64,000 nt of DNA from Streptomyces gossypii (GTDB taxonomy: Bacteria > Actinomycetota > Actinomycetes > Streptomycetales > Streptomycetaceae), in assembly GCF_025165795.1 (NCBI RefSeq), contig NZ_JAJAGO010000004.1, forward strand, positions 248,001 to 312,000. The letters are read 5' to 3'. Positions 45,615 to 54,957 of the stretch are shown in pieces. The translations under genes and the position numbers were made by a program. Positions within the stretch are counted from its first letter, which is position 1, and every line of letters starts with the position of its first letter. Under the pieces are notes generated by a model, which was given only the letters and a program-made list of their open reading frames with translations, was not told the origin of the DNA and searched no databases.

Positions 45615-47030
45615 CTACGCCCGTAGACCCCGCGTGGGCCGGGTGAGACGGGCGTGCAGGGCGCGCGCCGAGGCGTCGGTCAGCGAACCGATCTGGTCGA
45701 CGAGGACGCGCAGCGCGGCCGCCTCGCCGGGCGCCTCCTCGTACAGGGCGCGGAACTGCGGATCGAGCCCGTGCGGCGCCCGGCGCACCAGCGCGTCGGC
45801 CAGCTCGGCGAGCACGATCCGCTGCTCGCCCCGCAGGCGCTCCTGGTCGGGACGCTGCATGACGAAGCGGTCGGCGACCGCCTTGAGGACGGCGCACTCC
45901 AGCCGTACCCCGCGCGGGACCACCAGTTCGGCGGCGTACCGGGTGAGCCTGCCGGTCCCGTACGCGGCCCGGGTGGCGCCCTCGGCGGCGAGGCAGAAGC
46001 GGCCGATGAGCTGGCTGGCGGCGTCCTTCAGCCGGGCCTGCGAGAGGGCGGTACCGTCGTAGCCGTGCGGCCACCACTCCTGGGCGAGCAGCCGGTCGAG
46101 CGCGGCGGCCAGCTCCTCGGGCCCGGCGTCGTGGGCGTAGCGGCCGGCGGCGACGGCGAAGATCTCCCTGCGCTCGGGCTCCGCGAGCAGTGCGCCGGGG
46201 TCGAGGTGACCGGCGTGCAGTCCGTCCTCGACATCGTGCACCGAATACGCGACATCGTCGGACCAGTCCATCACCTGGGCCTCGAAGCAGCGCCGGGTGC
46301 CGGGAGCGCCGCGGCGGAACCAGGAGAAGACGGCAAGATCGTCCTCGTAGACGCCGAACTTGGGCGATCCGGCGTCATCCGGGCAGCCGCCGAGCGGCCA
46401 GGGGTATTTGGTCGCGGCGTCGAGCGCGGCACGGGTGAGGTTGAGCCCGACGCTCACCGGACGGTCGTCGGCGGCCTCGGCGGTGGCAGCGTCGTCGGCG
46501 ACGGGGGCGGCGGTCGAGCCGGTGCCGGCTGTCGCGTTCGCGGCGACAAAGCGCTTCGGCTCCAGCCGGGAGAGCAGCCGCAGTGACTGCGCGTTGCCCT
46601 CGAAGCCGCCGCAGGGCCCGGCGATCCGGCTCAGCTCCTGCTCGCCGTTGTGGCCGAACGGCGGATGCCCGAGGTCGTGCGCGAGGCAGGCGACCTCGAC
46701 CAGGTCGGGATCGCAGCCCAGTGCGGCGCCCAGCTCCCGGCCGACCTGCGCGCATTCGAGGGAGTGGGTGAGCCGGGTGCGGGGACTGGCGTCCCAGGCG
46801 CTGGAGTGCGGATCGCCCGGCCCCTCCCAGGCCGGCGGAGCGGCGGAGACCACCTGGGTCTTGCCCGCCAGGCGGCGCAGTGCGGCCGAGTGGAGCACCC
46901 GCGCACGGTCGCGCTGGAAGGCGGTGCGGCCCGGCCGCTTGTCCGGTTCGGGCGCCCAGCGCTCGGCGTCCTCGGGGTCGTACGGTCCGGCGCTGCCGCC
47001 GGTGCGTTCCGTGCCGTGGGTGCCGTGCAT
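45615..47030 (-). CDS. dgt: Deoxyguanosinetriphosphate triphosphohydrolase-like protein (dGTPase)
   Basis: A 471-residue HD-superfamily hydrolase. Metal-binding residues are visible in [22 protein letters not shown] and the later [16 protein letters not shown]. It splits dGTP (or other dNTPs) to nucleoside and triphosphate and so tunes the dNTP pool, a fitting neighbour for dnaG. ATG 47030 opens [25 protein letters not shown] hairpin downstream (45529-45552) may be its terminator. Confidence 0.93.
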   Translation of the reverse strand: MHGTHGTERTGGSAGPYDPEDAERWAPEPDKRPGRTAFQRDRARVLHSAALRRLAGKTQVVSAAPPAWEGPGDPHSSAWDASPRTRLTHSLECAQVGRELGAALGCDPDLVEVACLAHDLGHPPFGHNGEQELSRIAGPCGGFEGNAQSLRLLSRLEPKRFVAANATAGTGSTAAPVADDAATAEAADDRPVSVGLNLTRAALDAATKYPWPLGGCPDDAGSPKFGVYEDDLAVFSWFRRGAPGTRRCFEAQVMDWSDDVAYSVHDVEDGLHAGHLDPGALLAEPERREIFAVAAGRYAHDAGPEELAAALDRLLAQEWWPHGYDGTALSQARLKDAASQLIGRFCLAAEGATRAAYGTGRLTRYAAELVVPRGVRLECAVLKAVADRFVMQRPDQERLRGEQRIVLAELADALVRRAPHGLDPQFRALYEEAPGEAAALRVLVDQIGSLTDASARALHARLTRPTRGLRA

Positions 47031-47118
47031 ACGCCGACCGTACGCCGCGGGCCGCAGTCCGCGTACGACCACGGTGGCTCCGTGCACCACGGCGCGCGTG
47101 CGGCGGCCGTCGGGTGGT

Positions 47119-47925
47119 TCAGTGCCGCTGCGCGACGGCCAGGCCGTCGCCTCGTACGCTGCTCGCCGCCTCGTCGTAACGGTGCAGCACGAGGCGGGCC
47201 AGTGCCGGATGCGCGCCCAGCGGTGCGGCGGTGAGGCCCGGCGCCTCCCGCGTGCAGCGGGCGGCGAAGAGGCCGGGAGCGGTGAAGTAGGAGGCCAGCG
47301 CGATACGGCGGTGACCGCGCTCGCGCAGCCGCGCGACCGCCTCACCGACCGTGGGCGAGGCGGCGGAGGCGTAGCCCGGCAGCACCGGGACGCCGCCCAG
47401 CCGGGCACTGAGCAGTGCGGCCATCCGGTTCGCGTCGACGGCCGAGTCCGGGTCGCGGGAGCCCGCGGCGGCGAGGACCACCGCGTCAAAGGCGGACCCG
47501 CGACCCGTCTCGCGCAGCCGGTCGCGGAGCACCTCGGCCAGCAGCGGGTGCGGTCCCAGCGGCGCGGCCAGCCCGGTGGCCTGCCGGGGAGCGGCTGCCA
47601 TCGCGTCGGGCAGGTCCTGTCGTACGTGGTAGCCGCGTCCGAGGAGGAGAGGGACGAGGATCGCGCGTCCGCCGCGCGGCAGCGCCGCCAGCGTGTCGCC
47701 CAGCAGCGGCGCGTTCAGCTCGATGTGGCCCAGCTCCACCCGGAGTCCGGGCCGCCGGGCCCGCACCGCCGCCAGCAGCGCGGTGACGGTGCGCAGCGCC
47801 TCCGGCTCACGGGAGCCGTGCGCCACGGCGACCAGGGTGGGAGGCGCGGCGGAGGCGGGGAACGGGGAGTCGTCGTGGGTGGAGCCGTGGCTGGTGGAGT
47901 CGCGGCTCGCCTGGGTACGGGTCAC
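47119..47925 (-). CDS. Sirohydrochlorin chelatase (SirB/CbiX family)
   Basis: A 268-residue double-domain CbiX-type chelatase. First half: [14 protein letters not shown] and [14 protein letters not shown], with [11 protein letters not shown] carrying the metal-binding His. Second half: [15 protein letters not shown] and SYFTAPGLF. It inserts iron into sirohydrochlorin to make siroheme, which NirB, encoded about 7 kb away, requires. GTG 47925 has AGGG upstream. Gene order (chelatase then dgt, same strand, 88 bp apart) suggests possible co-transcription. Confidence 0.88.
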   Translation of the reverse strand: MTRTQASRDSTSHGSTHDDSPFPASAAPPTLVAVAHGSREPEALRTVTALLAAVRARRPGLRVELGHIELNAPLLGDTLAALPRGGRAILVPLLLGRGYHVRQDLPDAMAAAPRQATGLAAPLGPHPLLAEVLRDRLRETGRGSAFDAVVLAAAGSRDPDSAVDANRMAALLSARLGGVPVLPGYASAASPTVGEAVARLRERGHRRIALASYFTAPGLFAARCTREAPGLTAAPLGAHPALARLVLHRYDEAASSVRGDGLAVAQRH

Positions 47926-48043
47926 GCAAGGACCCTGGCACCCGGCCGTTGCCGCCGCGTTGCCCGCGCGTAACGACGCGTTGCCGCCCGCTCCCCCGCC
48001 GCGGTGCCCAGCGGTGAGTACCACGCTGGGGACCGGACAGGCC

Positions 48044-48187
48044 CTACTCCGCGCCGCCCAGGGCGAACAGCAGATAGAGGAAGCCCGCGATGAAGTGGCC
48101 CGCGATCAGGTAGGCGAACAGCCGCAGGGCCAAGCCTCGGGGGAAGCGCCCCTCGCCACGCTCGCGGCCCGTCGTTTCCTTGGCCAT
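48044..48187 (-). CDS. 47-residue single-pass membrane protein (DUF6126-like)
   Basis: Small gene reading MAKETTGRERGEGRF, then a hydrophobic helix LFAYLIAGHFIAGFLYLLFAL and GGAE-stop. GGAGG lies about 12 bases before the ATG, inside the end of the XRE-cupin gene, and only seven bases separate the two. Streptomyces often pairs this tiny membrane protein with an XRE regulator, so translational coupling and a joint role are likely; the function is unknown. Confidence 0.82.
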   Translation of the reverse strand: MAKETTGRERGEGRFPRGLALRLFAYLIAGHFIAGFLYLLFALGGAE

Positions 48188-48194
48188 GACTTTG

Positions 48195-48869
48195 TCACGC
48201 CTCCGTTCCGGGTCGGTGCAGACGCTGGGGTGCCGCGCCGAGGCAGAGTTCGGCGGCGCTGCTGCGCAGCAGGGTGTGGACGAAGAGGAGGTCGACGCCG
48301 TGCGCCGTCGCCGCGGTGATCCGGTGCGGGGTGCGGGAGTCGAAGTGCGCCGAGTCCCCTGGCGCCAGCAGGTGCTCGGCTTCGCCCAGCGCCAGCCTCA
48401 GCTCGCCCGCGAGCACGTACAGCCACTCCTCCCCCGGATGGATCCGTACGAGATCGTTCTGCGCTCCGGCCGGTACGTGCACCCGCAGCGCCTGCATCGC
48501 CCGGCCGGAGCCGCCCGCCTGCCGGTAGACCCAGCCGTCGGCCTCGGCCGCTTCGGCACGGGCGGCGCGGATCACCGGCTCCCGCTCCGGGGGCGCCTCG
48601 CCGAGCAGATCGGAGACGGTCGTACCGTATGTACGGGCCAGCGTGAGCAGCATGGGCAGCGACGGCTGGCGGTGCCCGGTCTCCAGCCGGGAAAGATGCG
48701 CGGGCGAGAGCCCCACTCGGCGTGCCGCGGTCTCCAGAGTCAGGCCGCTGCCGCGCCGCAGTTCGTGCAGCCGGGGCCCGACGGAGGGCGAGGACGGCGG
48801 AGGCGGAGCGGTAACCGGGGGCTCGGGCGGCGGAAGCGGCGGCGGCTCCTGCTCGGGGTCGGATGCCAT
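48195..48869 (-). CDS. XRE-family regulator with C-terminal cupin domain
   Basis: A 224-residue regulator. A Pro-rich N-terminal tail of about 30 residues precedes the HTH_3 domain (RLHELRRGSGLTLETAARRVGLSPAHLSRLETGHRQPS). A cupin effector domain follows (IHPGEEWLYVLAGELRLALGE ... GDSAHFDSRTPHRI). XRE-cupin proteins usually sense small metabolites. ATG 48869 lacks a clear ribosome site, so a leaderless transcript or GTG 48875 is possible. Directly upstream lie three GGCAAA half-sites, probably its own operator. Confidence 0.88.
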   Translation of the reverse strand: MASDPEQEPPPLPPPEPPVTAPPPPSSPSVGPRLHELRRGSGLTLETAARRVGLSPAHLSRLETGHRQPSLPMLLTLARTYGTTVSDLLGEAPPEREPVIRAARAEAAEADGWVYRQAGGSGRAMQALRVHVPAGAQNDLVRIHPGEEWLYVLAGELRLALGEAEHLLAPGDSAHFDSRTPHRITAATAHGVDLLFVHTLLRSSAAELCLGAAPQRLHRPGTEA

Positions 48870-48900
48870 GCTCACATTGAGGCAGAGCCTGTACCTCCGG

Positions 48901-48926
48901 GGCAAATTCTTTGCCTGTGAGGCAAA
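48901..48926. promoter_or_regulatory. Triple half-site operator for the XRE-cupin regulator
   Basis: GGCAAA-TTC-TTTGCC-TGTGA-GGCAAA. The middle half-site pairs with both neighbours, giving two overlapping perfect inverted repeats, GGCAAATTCTTTGCC (48901-48915) and TTTGCCTGTGAGGCAAA (48910-48926). It sits between the divergent regulator and nasA genes. Confidence 0.65.
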
Positions 48927-48990
48927 AAAAGCCTCCGTTCCGTAGCTCACGGCTCGCGGACGACCGGGCTGAGGCAGGTTTGCCAGACGT

Positions 48991-49029
48991 GTAACCCGAA
49001 CGGGCAGCAGCGCGTAACACACTCGGCAC
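48991..49029 (+). promoter_or_regulatory. Imperfect GlnR-like site before nasA
   Basis: Two GTAAC a-type elements (48991-48995, 49014-49018), each followed at six bases by a poor b-type element (GGGCA, GGCAC). The a-to-a distance is 23 rather than 22, so the fit to the gTnAc-n6-GaAAc tandem is weaker than at the nir operon. Confidence 0.4.
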
Positions 49030-49040
49030 ATACTGACCGC

Positions 49041-51401
49041 ATGTCACATATACCCCAGGGCGCCACCTCGACGCCCGACCTTACCGAGACGCACTGTCCG
49101 TACTGCTCGCTGCAGTGCGGAATGAATCTCCAGCCGGTCACGGACGACGACACAGAGCTCCCTGGCGGCCCTGACATCCCCGCCCCCACCAGCATCGTGG
49201 ACGGCACCGGCCGCCCCCAGGTGCTGCTCAAGGTCACCCGCCGCGCCGACTTCCCGGTGAACCGTGGCGCCCTGTGCACCAAGGGCCACAGCGCCCCCAC
49301 CCTGCTCTCCTCCCCCTCCCGCCTCACCGGCCCGCTGGTCCGCGACCGCGTCGGCGGGAAGCTGCGCCCGGCGGGCTGGGCGGAGGCTCTCGACCGTGCG
49401 GCCGCCGGCCTCTCCCGCACCCGCGCGGCCCACGGCTCCGACGCGGTCGGGGTGTTCGGCGGCGGCGGGCTGACCAACGAGAAGGCGTATCTGCTGGGGA
49501 AGTTCGCCCGCCTGGTGCTGGGCACCTCGCAGATCGACTACAACGGACGTTTCTGCATGTCCTCGGCCGCCGCCGCGAGCAATCTCGCCTTCGGACTGGA
49601 CCGGGGCATGCCCTTTCCGCTGGCGGACATCCCGCGCACGGGCTGTGTCATCCTCGTCGGCTCCAACCTTGCCGAGACGATGCCGCCCGCCCTGCGCTAC
49701 TTCACCGAACTGCGGAAGAACGGCGGCAAGCTGATCGTCGTCGACCCGCGCCGCACCAAGACCGCCGCCCAGGCCGACCTGCACCTCGCTCCCCGCCCCG
49801 GCACGGACCTCGCCCTGGCACTGGGCCTGCTGCATCTGGTGGTCGCCGAGGGGCGGACGGACCAGAAGTTCATCGACACCCGTACGACCGGCTGGCCCGA
49901 GGCGCGCAGCGCCGCCATGGCGCACTGGCCGGAACTGGTGGAGCGCATCACCGGAGTACCGCTGCCCGCCCTGCGCGAGGCCGTCGCGCTCTTCTGCGAC
50001 GCCGCCTCCTCGATGGTGCTCACCGCCCGCGGCCCGGAGCAGCAGGCGAAGGGCACGGACACGGTGGGGGCCTGGATCAACCTGTGCCTGGCCACCGGCC
50101 GCGCGGGCCGCCCGTACTCCGGCTACGGATGTCTGACCGGGCAGGGAAACGGCCAGGGCGGCCGGGAACACGGCCAGAAGGCCGACCAGTTGCCCGGTTA
50201 CCGCAAGCTGACCGATCCAGCCGCCCGCGCACATGTCGCGGGGGTGTGGGGGGTCGACCCGGACTCGCTCCCTGGGCCGGGGCGCAGCGCGTACGAGCTG
50301 CTCGACGCGCTCGGCGGCGACGGGGACCCGGGTGCGGGCGCGGGCGCCGATGCTGACGAGAACGGCAACGGCAACGGCTCGGACGGCGCCGACCGGGTGA
50401 GCGAGGACGAACGCGTAAGAGCGCTGCTGCTGATGGGCTCCAACCCGGTCGTCTCCGCCCCCCGCGCCGCCCACGTCGAAGCGCGCATCCGCTCGCTGGA
50501 CTTCCTGGTGGTGGCGGACGTCGTCCTCTCCGAGACGGCGGCGCTCGCCGATGTGGTCCTCCCGGTGACCCAGTGGGCGGAGGAGACGGGGACCATGACC
50601 AATCTGGAGGGCCGGGTGCTGCTGCGGCGCCGTGCGGTCGAGCCACCGGCCGGCGTACGTACGGATCTGGAGGTGCTGCACGCCCTCGCCGCGCGGCTGG
50701 GATGGGAGAAGGGGTTCCCCAGTGATCCGGAGGAGGTCTTCGACGAGCTGCGGCGTGCCTCGGCGGGCGGGCTCGCGGACTATTCGGGAATCACCTACCG
50801 GCGCATCGCCGAGGGCGACGGCCTGTTCTGGCCCTGCCCGGAGACCCCGGTGACGGGCGTCCCCGCGCACGGAGCGGCGGCGGCTCCGGACGGTGCGGGA
50901 GCGACCGCCGGACACCAGGGGACGCCACGGCTCTTCCTGGAACGGTTCGCCACCGCCGACGGCCGTGCGCGCTTCGCCCCGGTGACCCACCGTCCGGCGG
51001 CCGAGGAGCCGGACGCCGACTATCCCGTCCGCCTCACCACCGGCCGGGTCATGGCCCAGTACCAGTCCGGTGCCCAGACCCGCCGGATCGACTCGCTCAA
51101 CAACGCCGCCCCCGGCCCCTTCGTCCAGCTGCACCCCCATCTCGCCGAACGGGTGGGCGCGGTGGAGGGGGCACCGCTAGCGGTGGTGTCGCGCCGGGGC
51201 CGGGCGGTGGGCCCGGCCCGCATCTCCGCCGACATCCGGGCTGACACCGTCTTCATGCCCTTCCACTGGCCGGGCGAGGGCCGCGTCAACACGGTCACCA
51301 ACCCGGCGCTGGACCCGACTTCGGGCATGCCGGAGTTCAAGGTCTGCGCGGTCCGGCTGGAGCCGGTTCTGCCCGCTGCGGCCCCGGATTCCGCCCAGTA
51401 G
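49041..51401 (+). CDS. nasA: Assimilatory nitrate reductase catalytic subunit
   Basis: A 786-residue molybdopterin oxidoreductase. N-terminal [4Fe-4S] ligands Cys19, Cys22, Cys26 (CPYCSLQC) and Cys79 (ALCTKG). Mo-bis-MGD motifs include NGRFCMSSAA (with the Cys likely to bind Mo), ILVGSNLAETMP and GYGCLTGQGNGQGGREHGQK, and the C-terminal domain has RLTTGRVMAQYQSGAQTRR. No Tat signal, so cytoplasmic. It reduces nitrate to nitrite for the NirBD reductase encoded 4.5 kb downstream. A loop near residues 430-455 is an Asp/Gly/Asn-rich insertion. Confidence 0.93.
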   Translation: MSHIPQGATSTPDLTETHCPYCSLQCGMNLQPVTDDDTELPGGPDIPAPTSIVDGTGRPQVLLKVTRRADFPVNRGALCTKGHSAPTLLSSPSRLTGPLVRDRVGGKLRPAGWAEALDRAAAGLSRTRAAHGSDAVGVFGGGGLTNEKAYLLGKFARLVLGTSQIDYNGRFCMSSAAAASNLAFGLDRGMPFPLADIPRTGCVILVGSNLAETMPPALRYFTELRKNGGKLIVVDPRRTKTAAQADLHLAPRPGTDLALALGLLHLVVAEGRTDQKFIDTRTTGWPEARSAAMAHWPELVERITGVPLPALREAVALFCDAASSMVLTARGPEQQAKGTDTVGAWINLCLATGRAGRPYSGYGCLTGQGNGQGGREHGQKADQLPGYRKLTDPAARAHVAGVWGVDPDSLPGPGRSAYELLDALGGDGDPGAGAGADADENGNGNGSDGADRVSEDERVRALLLMGSNPVVSAPRAAHVEARIRSLDFLVVADVVLSETAALADVVLPVTQWAEETGTMTNLEGRVLLRRRAVEPPAGVRTDLEVLHALAARLGWEKGFPSDPEEVFDELRRASAGGLADYSGITYRRIAEGDGLFWPCPETPVTGVPAHGAAAAPDGAGATAGHQGTPRLFLERFATADGRARFAPVTHRPAAEEPDADYPVRLTTGRVMAQYQSGAQTRRIDSLNNAAPGPFVQLHPHLAERVGAVEGAPLAVVSRRGRAVGPARISADIRADTVFMPFHWPGEGRVNTVTNPALDPTSGMPEFKVCAVRLEPVLPAAAPDSAQ

Positions 51402-51403
51402 CG

Positions 51404-51745
51404 TCAGGAGGGGCGGGGCGGAGTCGTCTCCTCGGCCACCCAGGCGAGGTAGTCCGGCGTTCCGTGGGTCACAGGGGTGGCGATGATCTCCGGAACGTCG
51501 TAGTCGTGCGCCTCGCGCAGACAGGTCTGCAACGCTTCGTACCGGGCGGCGGTCGTCTTGAGCAGCACCTGCCACTCGCGGTCCGTCTGGAGGGCGCCCT
51601 GCCAGCGGTAGACGGAGGTCACCGGCCCGTTGATCTGGGCGCAGGCGGCGACGCCCCGCTCCACCGCCACCCGGGCGAGCGCCTCCGCCCGCTCCGCGCT
51701 GCCGGTCGTTGTCAGTACGGTCAGAATCTCGTGGGTCTCGGCCAT
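51404..51745 (-). CDS. cutA: CutA divalent-cation tolerance protein
   Basis: A 113-residue CutA1 protein: ILTVLTTTGSAERAEALARVAVERGVAACAQINGPV at the start and YDVPEIIATPV near the end. CutA forms very stable trimers linked to copper tolerance, with an unclear biochemical role. Convergent with nasA, two bases between stops. Confidence 0.95.
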   Translation of the reverse strand: MAETHEILTVLTTTGSAERAEALARVAVERGVAACAQINGPVTSVYRWQGALQTDREWQVLLKTTAARYEALQTCLREAHDYDVPEIIATPVTHGTPDYLAWVAEETTPPRPS

Positions 51746-51822
51746 GGAGTCACCCTAATGAGGCGGTGCGCACGGCCGATTCGTTCAAGACCGGCGGCGG
51801 CGGTGCGCCTAGCGTTGCGGGC

Positions 51823-52224
51823 ATGGCAACTCACGCACCTCGTTTTGACCTCGTCGGAATGGTGACGGCCGACATGGCCGCCGCCCTCGCCTTCTACCGC
51901 CGTCTGGGCCTGGAAATCCCGGCCGAGGCGGACACCGAGCCGCATGTCGAGGCCACCGTCCCCGGCGGGGTGCGGCTGGCCTGGGACCACGTCGACGTCA
52001 TCCGGTCCATGTACCCCAACTGGGAGCTGCCTCGGGGGGAGGGCCGGATCGGGCTCGCCTTCCTGTGCGACGGGCCCTCGCACGTCGACGCGGTGTACGC
52101 GGAGCTGACCGGGGCCGGCTACCGGGGAGCGAAGGAGCCCTGGGACGCCTTCTGGGGACAGCGCTACGCGGTGGTGTACGACCCGGACGGCAACGAGGTC
52201 AGCCTCTTCGCCCGGCTCCCCTGA
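51823..52224 (+). CDS. VOC (glyoxalase/bleomycin-resistance fold) protein
   Basis: A 133-residue vicinal-oxygen-chelate protein with two beta-alpha-beta-beta-beta modules (GMVTADMAAALAFYRRLGLEIP; RYAVVYDPDGNEVSLFARL). Substrate unknown. ATG 51823 is taken because the homologous fold begins there. It is convergent with an AraC-type regulator, a common Streptomyces pairing. Confidence 0.86.
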   Translation: MATHAPRFDLVGMVTADMAAALAFYRRLGLEIPAEADTEPHVEATVPGGVRLAWDHVDVIRSMYPNWELPRGEGRIGLAFLCDGPSHVDAVYAELTGAGYRGAKEPWDAFWGQRYAVVYDPDGNEVSLFARLP

Positions 52225-52287
52225 CCCGCCCCCCTGAACCCCTCGCCCGAACTCCCTGGCCCGAACGTGCCCGCCTGGATGCGCTCC

Positions 52288-52980
52288 TCACCGCGAAGCC
52301 AGCAGCTGCGTGAGCGGCAGGCCCGTCAGCGCCTTGATCTCGCGGGCGAGGTGCGGCTGGTCCGCGTACCCGGCGGCCAGCGCCACCTCCGCAGGCGGGC
52401 GGCCCGCCCGCGCCAGCACCAGGGCCCGCCGCATGCGCAGCACCCGCGCCAGCGTCTTGGGCCCATAGCCGAACGCGTCCAGCGCCCGGCGGTGCAGCTG
52501 GCGCGTACTGAGCCCGGCCGCCTGCGCGAGCTCCGCCACGGAACTGCCCTGCCGTACGCCACGGAGCACCGTCTCGCGCACCGCGTCGTGTGCCGGATCC
52601 GGGCGCAGAAGCGGGCTGGCCAGCTGCTCCAGCAGGGCCGCCGGGTCGGCCGACTCGGCGGCCCGCTCCGTCAGCCGCCGCACCTGGGCGCCCGGCCACA
52701 GGGCGTCGAGGGGGACCCGACGGTCACGCAGTTCGTGTGCCGGGACGCCCAGCACCGACGGTCCGGTGCCGGGGGCGAAGCGCAGGCCGGTCCAGCTGCG
52801 TCCGGGCGCAGCGGCGTCGACATGGGGCCCGGTGTCGGGCCCGGCGACCAGGAATCCGTCGCTCCAGATGAGATCCATGCACCCGTCGGGCAGTACCCGT
52901 GACTCCGTGGCGCCGACCGCGCCCGACAGTGACCAGAGCACCGCGCCGCCGCCCAGCCGGGCGGGCCGTTCCTCGTACAT
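52288..52980 (-). CDS. AraC-family transcriptional regulator
   Basis: A 230-residue regulator. The N-terminal part has DGCMDLIWSDGFLVAGPDTGP and GLRFAPGTGPSVLGVPAHELRDRRV, the DUF6597-type sensing region. The C-terminal AraC double HTH includes SVAELAQAAGLSTRQLHRRALDAFGYGPKTL and EVALAAGYADQPHLAREIKALTGLP. Probably regulates the convergent VOC gene or itself. Confidence 0.9.
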   Translation of the reverse strand: MYEERPARLGGGAVLWSLSGAVGATESRVLPDGCMDLIWSDGFLVAGPDTGPHVDAAAPGRSWTGLRFAPGTGPSVLGVPAHELRDRRVPLDALWPGAQVRRLTERAAESADPAALLEQLASPLLRPDPAHDAVRETVLRGVRQGSSVAELAQAAGLSTRQLHRRALDAFGYGPKTLARVLRMRRALVLARAGRPPAEVALAAGYADQPHLAREIKALTGLPLTQLLASR

Positions 52981-53084
52981 GTGCCCCAGGATGCCGCACG
53001 CGCCGTAGGCGACCTCGCGCGGACCGGCTCCGCTTTGGCGCCGCCCCGGCTTGCCAACGTGCGACGGTGGGCGACGATGGACAC

Positions 53085-53405
53085 ATGAGCGACATCATCC
53101 GGCTCGCGGAAGATCATCTGGCCCGGGCAAGGGACGACCCGCACGGGCGCAGCGCGGAACTCGTCGTGCACGACGGCCCGCTACGGCAGACCGTGATCGC
53201 GCTCTCCTGCGGCGCCGTGCTCGAAGAGCACAACGCGCCCCCGGCGGCCGGGGTGCATGTGCTGCGCGGGCTCGTGCGGCTCACGGGGCCGGCGGCGAAC
53301 CGGGAACTGGGCGCGGGCGAGGTGCAGAGCATCCCCCGGGAGCGGCACGGGCTGGAGGCGCTGGACGATTCCGTGGTGCTGCTGACCACGGTGACCGGCA
53401 TCTGA
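53085..53405 (+). CDS. Small cupin-like protein
   Basis: A 106-residue single cupin barrel (VIALSCGAVLEEHNAPPAAGVHVLRGLVRLTG; SIPRERHGLEALDDSVVLLTTV). Metal ligands are reduced: one His lies in EEHNAP, one in GVHVL and one in RERHGL. Function unknown. It is divergent from the AraC gene. The GlnR box of the nir operon begins 92 bp after its stop. Confidence 0.82.
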   Translation: MSDIIRLAEDHLARARDDPHGRSAELVVHDGPLRQTVIALSCGAVLEEHNAPPAAGVHVLRGLVRLTGPAANRELGAGEVQSIPRERHGLEALDDSVVLLTTVTGI

Positions 53406-53496
53406 GCGCCCGGCACATCCCGCAGGTCAGCCACGTCCGGGCCCCGGGGTCCACGTCGCGGGCTCACAGCGCGGTGCGGCCCGGGCTGAGGTCGGT

Positions 53497-53534
53497 GTTG
53501 CGGACGGGAAACACGAGGGATGCCCGCGAGTAAC
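53497..53534 (+). promoter_or_regulatory. GlnR box of the nir operon
   Basis: GTTGC-n6-GAAAC-n6-GATGC-n6-GTAAC, four five-base elements at exact 11-bp spacing, ending 22 bases before the flavoprotein ATG. This fits the Streptomyces GlnR consensus gTnAc-n6-GaAAc, mostly in the first pair; nirB is a known GlnR target in this genus. Confidence 0.7.
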
Positions 53535-53556
53535 AGCAGTAGCGCAGACTGCTGCC

Positions 53557-54957
53557 ATGAGCGGTACTCAGCGTGTGGTGGTGATCGGCGGCGGCATGGC
53601 GGCCGCCCGGCTGGAGTCACGGCTGGGCGGCGGCGTGGAGCTGACCGTGATCGGCGAGGAGCAGCACCCGGCCTATAACAGGGTGCTGCTCGCCGAGGTG
53701 CTCTCGGGGCGGTACGCGCCCGAGGTGATCGCCCTGCCGGAGCGGCCCGGTACGCGGCGGCTGCGGGGCGTGCGGGCGGTCCGTGTCGACCGCGCGGAGC
53801 GGGTGGTGCGGTGTGCCGACGGCAGTGTGGTCGGCTACGACACGTTGGTGCTGGCGACCGGATCCCGGCCGGTGCTGCCGCCGCTGCGCGGGCTCTGGAC
53901 CGGCCCGACCGTATGCGGCACGGCGGGCGGCGCGGCGGATGGCGCGGCGGATGGCGGCGCGGCTGACGATGACGAACTGCCCGGCGGCGTCCACCCGTTC
54001 CGCACCCTCGACGACTGTCTCGCCCTGGGCCGCGCCGCCCGCGAGGGCCTCCGCGCCGTCGTCATCGGCGGTGGCCTGCTCGGGGTCTCAGCCGCGCGTG
54101 CGCTGGCCCGGCGGGGCGCCCATGTCGTCCTGACCCAGCAGGGCGAGCATCTGATGGAGCGCCAGCTCGACCCGGAGGCGGCTCGGTTGCTCCGCCGGCA
54201 TCTGGAAGAGCTGGGCGTCGAGGTGCACACGGAATGCCGCGTCCGCGGGCTGCTCACCCGGCGGCCCGAACGTGCCGCGCCCCGTGCCGTGAAGGCCGTC
54301 ACGCTCGCCGACGGCTACCGCCTCGACTGCGAACTCGTCGTCCTCGCCTGCGGCGTACGCCCCGCCACCGGGCTGGCGCGGGTGGCCGGACTGCGGGTCG
54401 GGCGCGGCGTGGTCGTCGACGACCAGCTGCGCACCAGCGACCCGAGGATCTTCGCCATCGGCGACTGCGCCGAGCACGACGGGACCGTCTACGGGCTCGC
54501 CGGAGCCGCGCAGGACCAAGCGGACACGGTGGCCGCCGTGTTGAACGCCGGGGCCGGACACCGGGCGGGGTGCGAGACGCCGCCCCGCTACAGCGGCACC
54601 CGTGCGCTCACCCGGCTGACCCTGGCGGCTCAGCCCGCCGCGCCCCTCCCGCCGTCCGCCCCGGCCACCGCCGCGCCCGCCGTCCCGGCCCCCGCACAAC
54701 TGCCCCTGGACCTCGCCTCGTTCGGTGAGACCGAAGCACAGCCGGACGACGACGTCGTCCGGCTCACCGATGCCACCCGCAGCGTCTACCGCAAGGTGAT
54801 CGTCCGTGGCGACCGCCTCGTGGGCGGCATCCTCCTCGGCGACCTCGGCAGCGTCGGCGCGGTCGCCCAGACCTGGGAGGGCGACGAACCACTGTCCTCC
54901 GCGCCCTTGATCCATCTGCTCACCAACGACGGAGGCCACTTCGATGTCCACACCTGA
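53557..54957 (+). CDS. NAD(P)/FAD-dependent oxidoreductase of nitrate/nitrite assimilation (NasB-like)
   Basis: A 466-residue flavoprotein resembling the N-terminal half of NirB. FAD motif RVVVIGGGMAAARL, EEQHPAYNRVLLAEVLSG, NAD motif AVVIGGGLLGVSAARALA and second FAD motif RIFAIGDCAEHDG. It lacks the [2Fe-2S] Cys cluster and siroheme domain. It likely feeds electrons to the nitrate reductase or to NirB. Its 3' end overlaps nirB by 14 bases, so the three genes form one operon. A low-complexity Ala/Gly/Asp insertion lies near residues 125-145. Confidence 0.86.
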   Translation: MSGTQRVVVIGGGMAAARLESRLGGGVELTVIGEEQHPAYNRVLLAEVLSGRYAPEVIALPERPGTRRLRGVRAVRVDRAERVVRCADGSVVGYDTLVLATGSRPVLPPLRGLWTGPTVCGTAGGAADGAADGGAADDDELPGGVHPFRTLDDCLALGRAAREGLRAVVIGGGLLGVSAARALARRGAHVVLTQQGEHLMERQLDPEAARLLRRHLEELGVEVHTECRVRGLLTRRPERAAPRAVKAVTLADGYRLDCELVVLACGVRPATGLARVAGLRVGRGVVVDDQLRTSDPRIFAIGDCAEHDGTVYGLAGAAQDQADTVAAVLNAGAGHRAGCETPPRYSGTRALTRLTLAAQPAAPLPPSAPATAAPAVPAPAQLPLDLASFGETEAQPDDDVVRLTDATRSVYRKVIVRGDRLVGGILLGDLGSVGAVAQTWEGDEPLSSAPLIHLLTNDGGHFDVHT

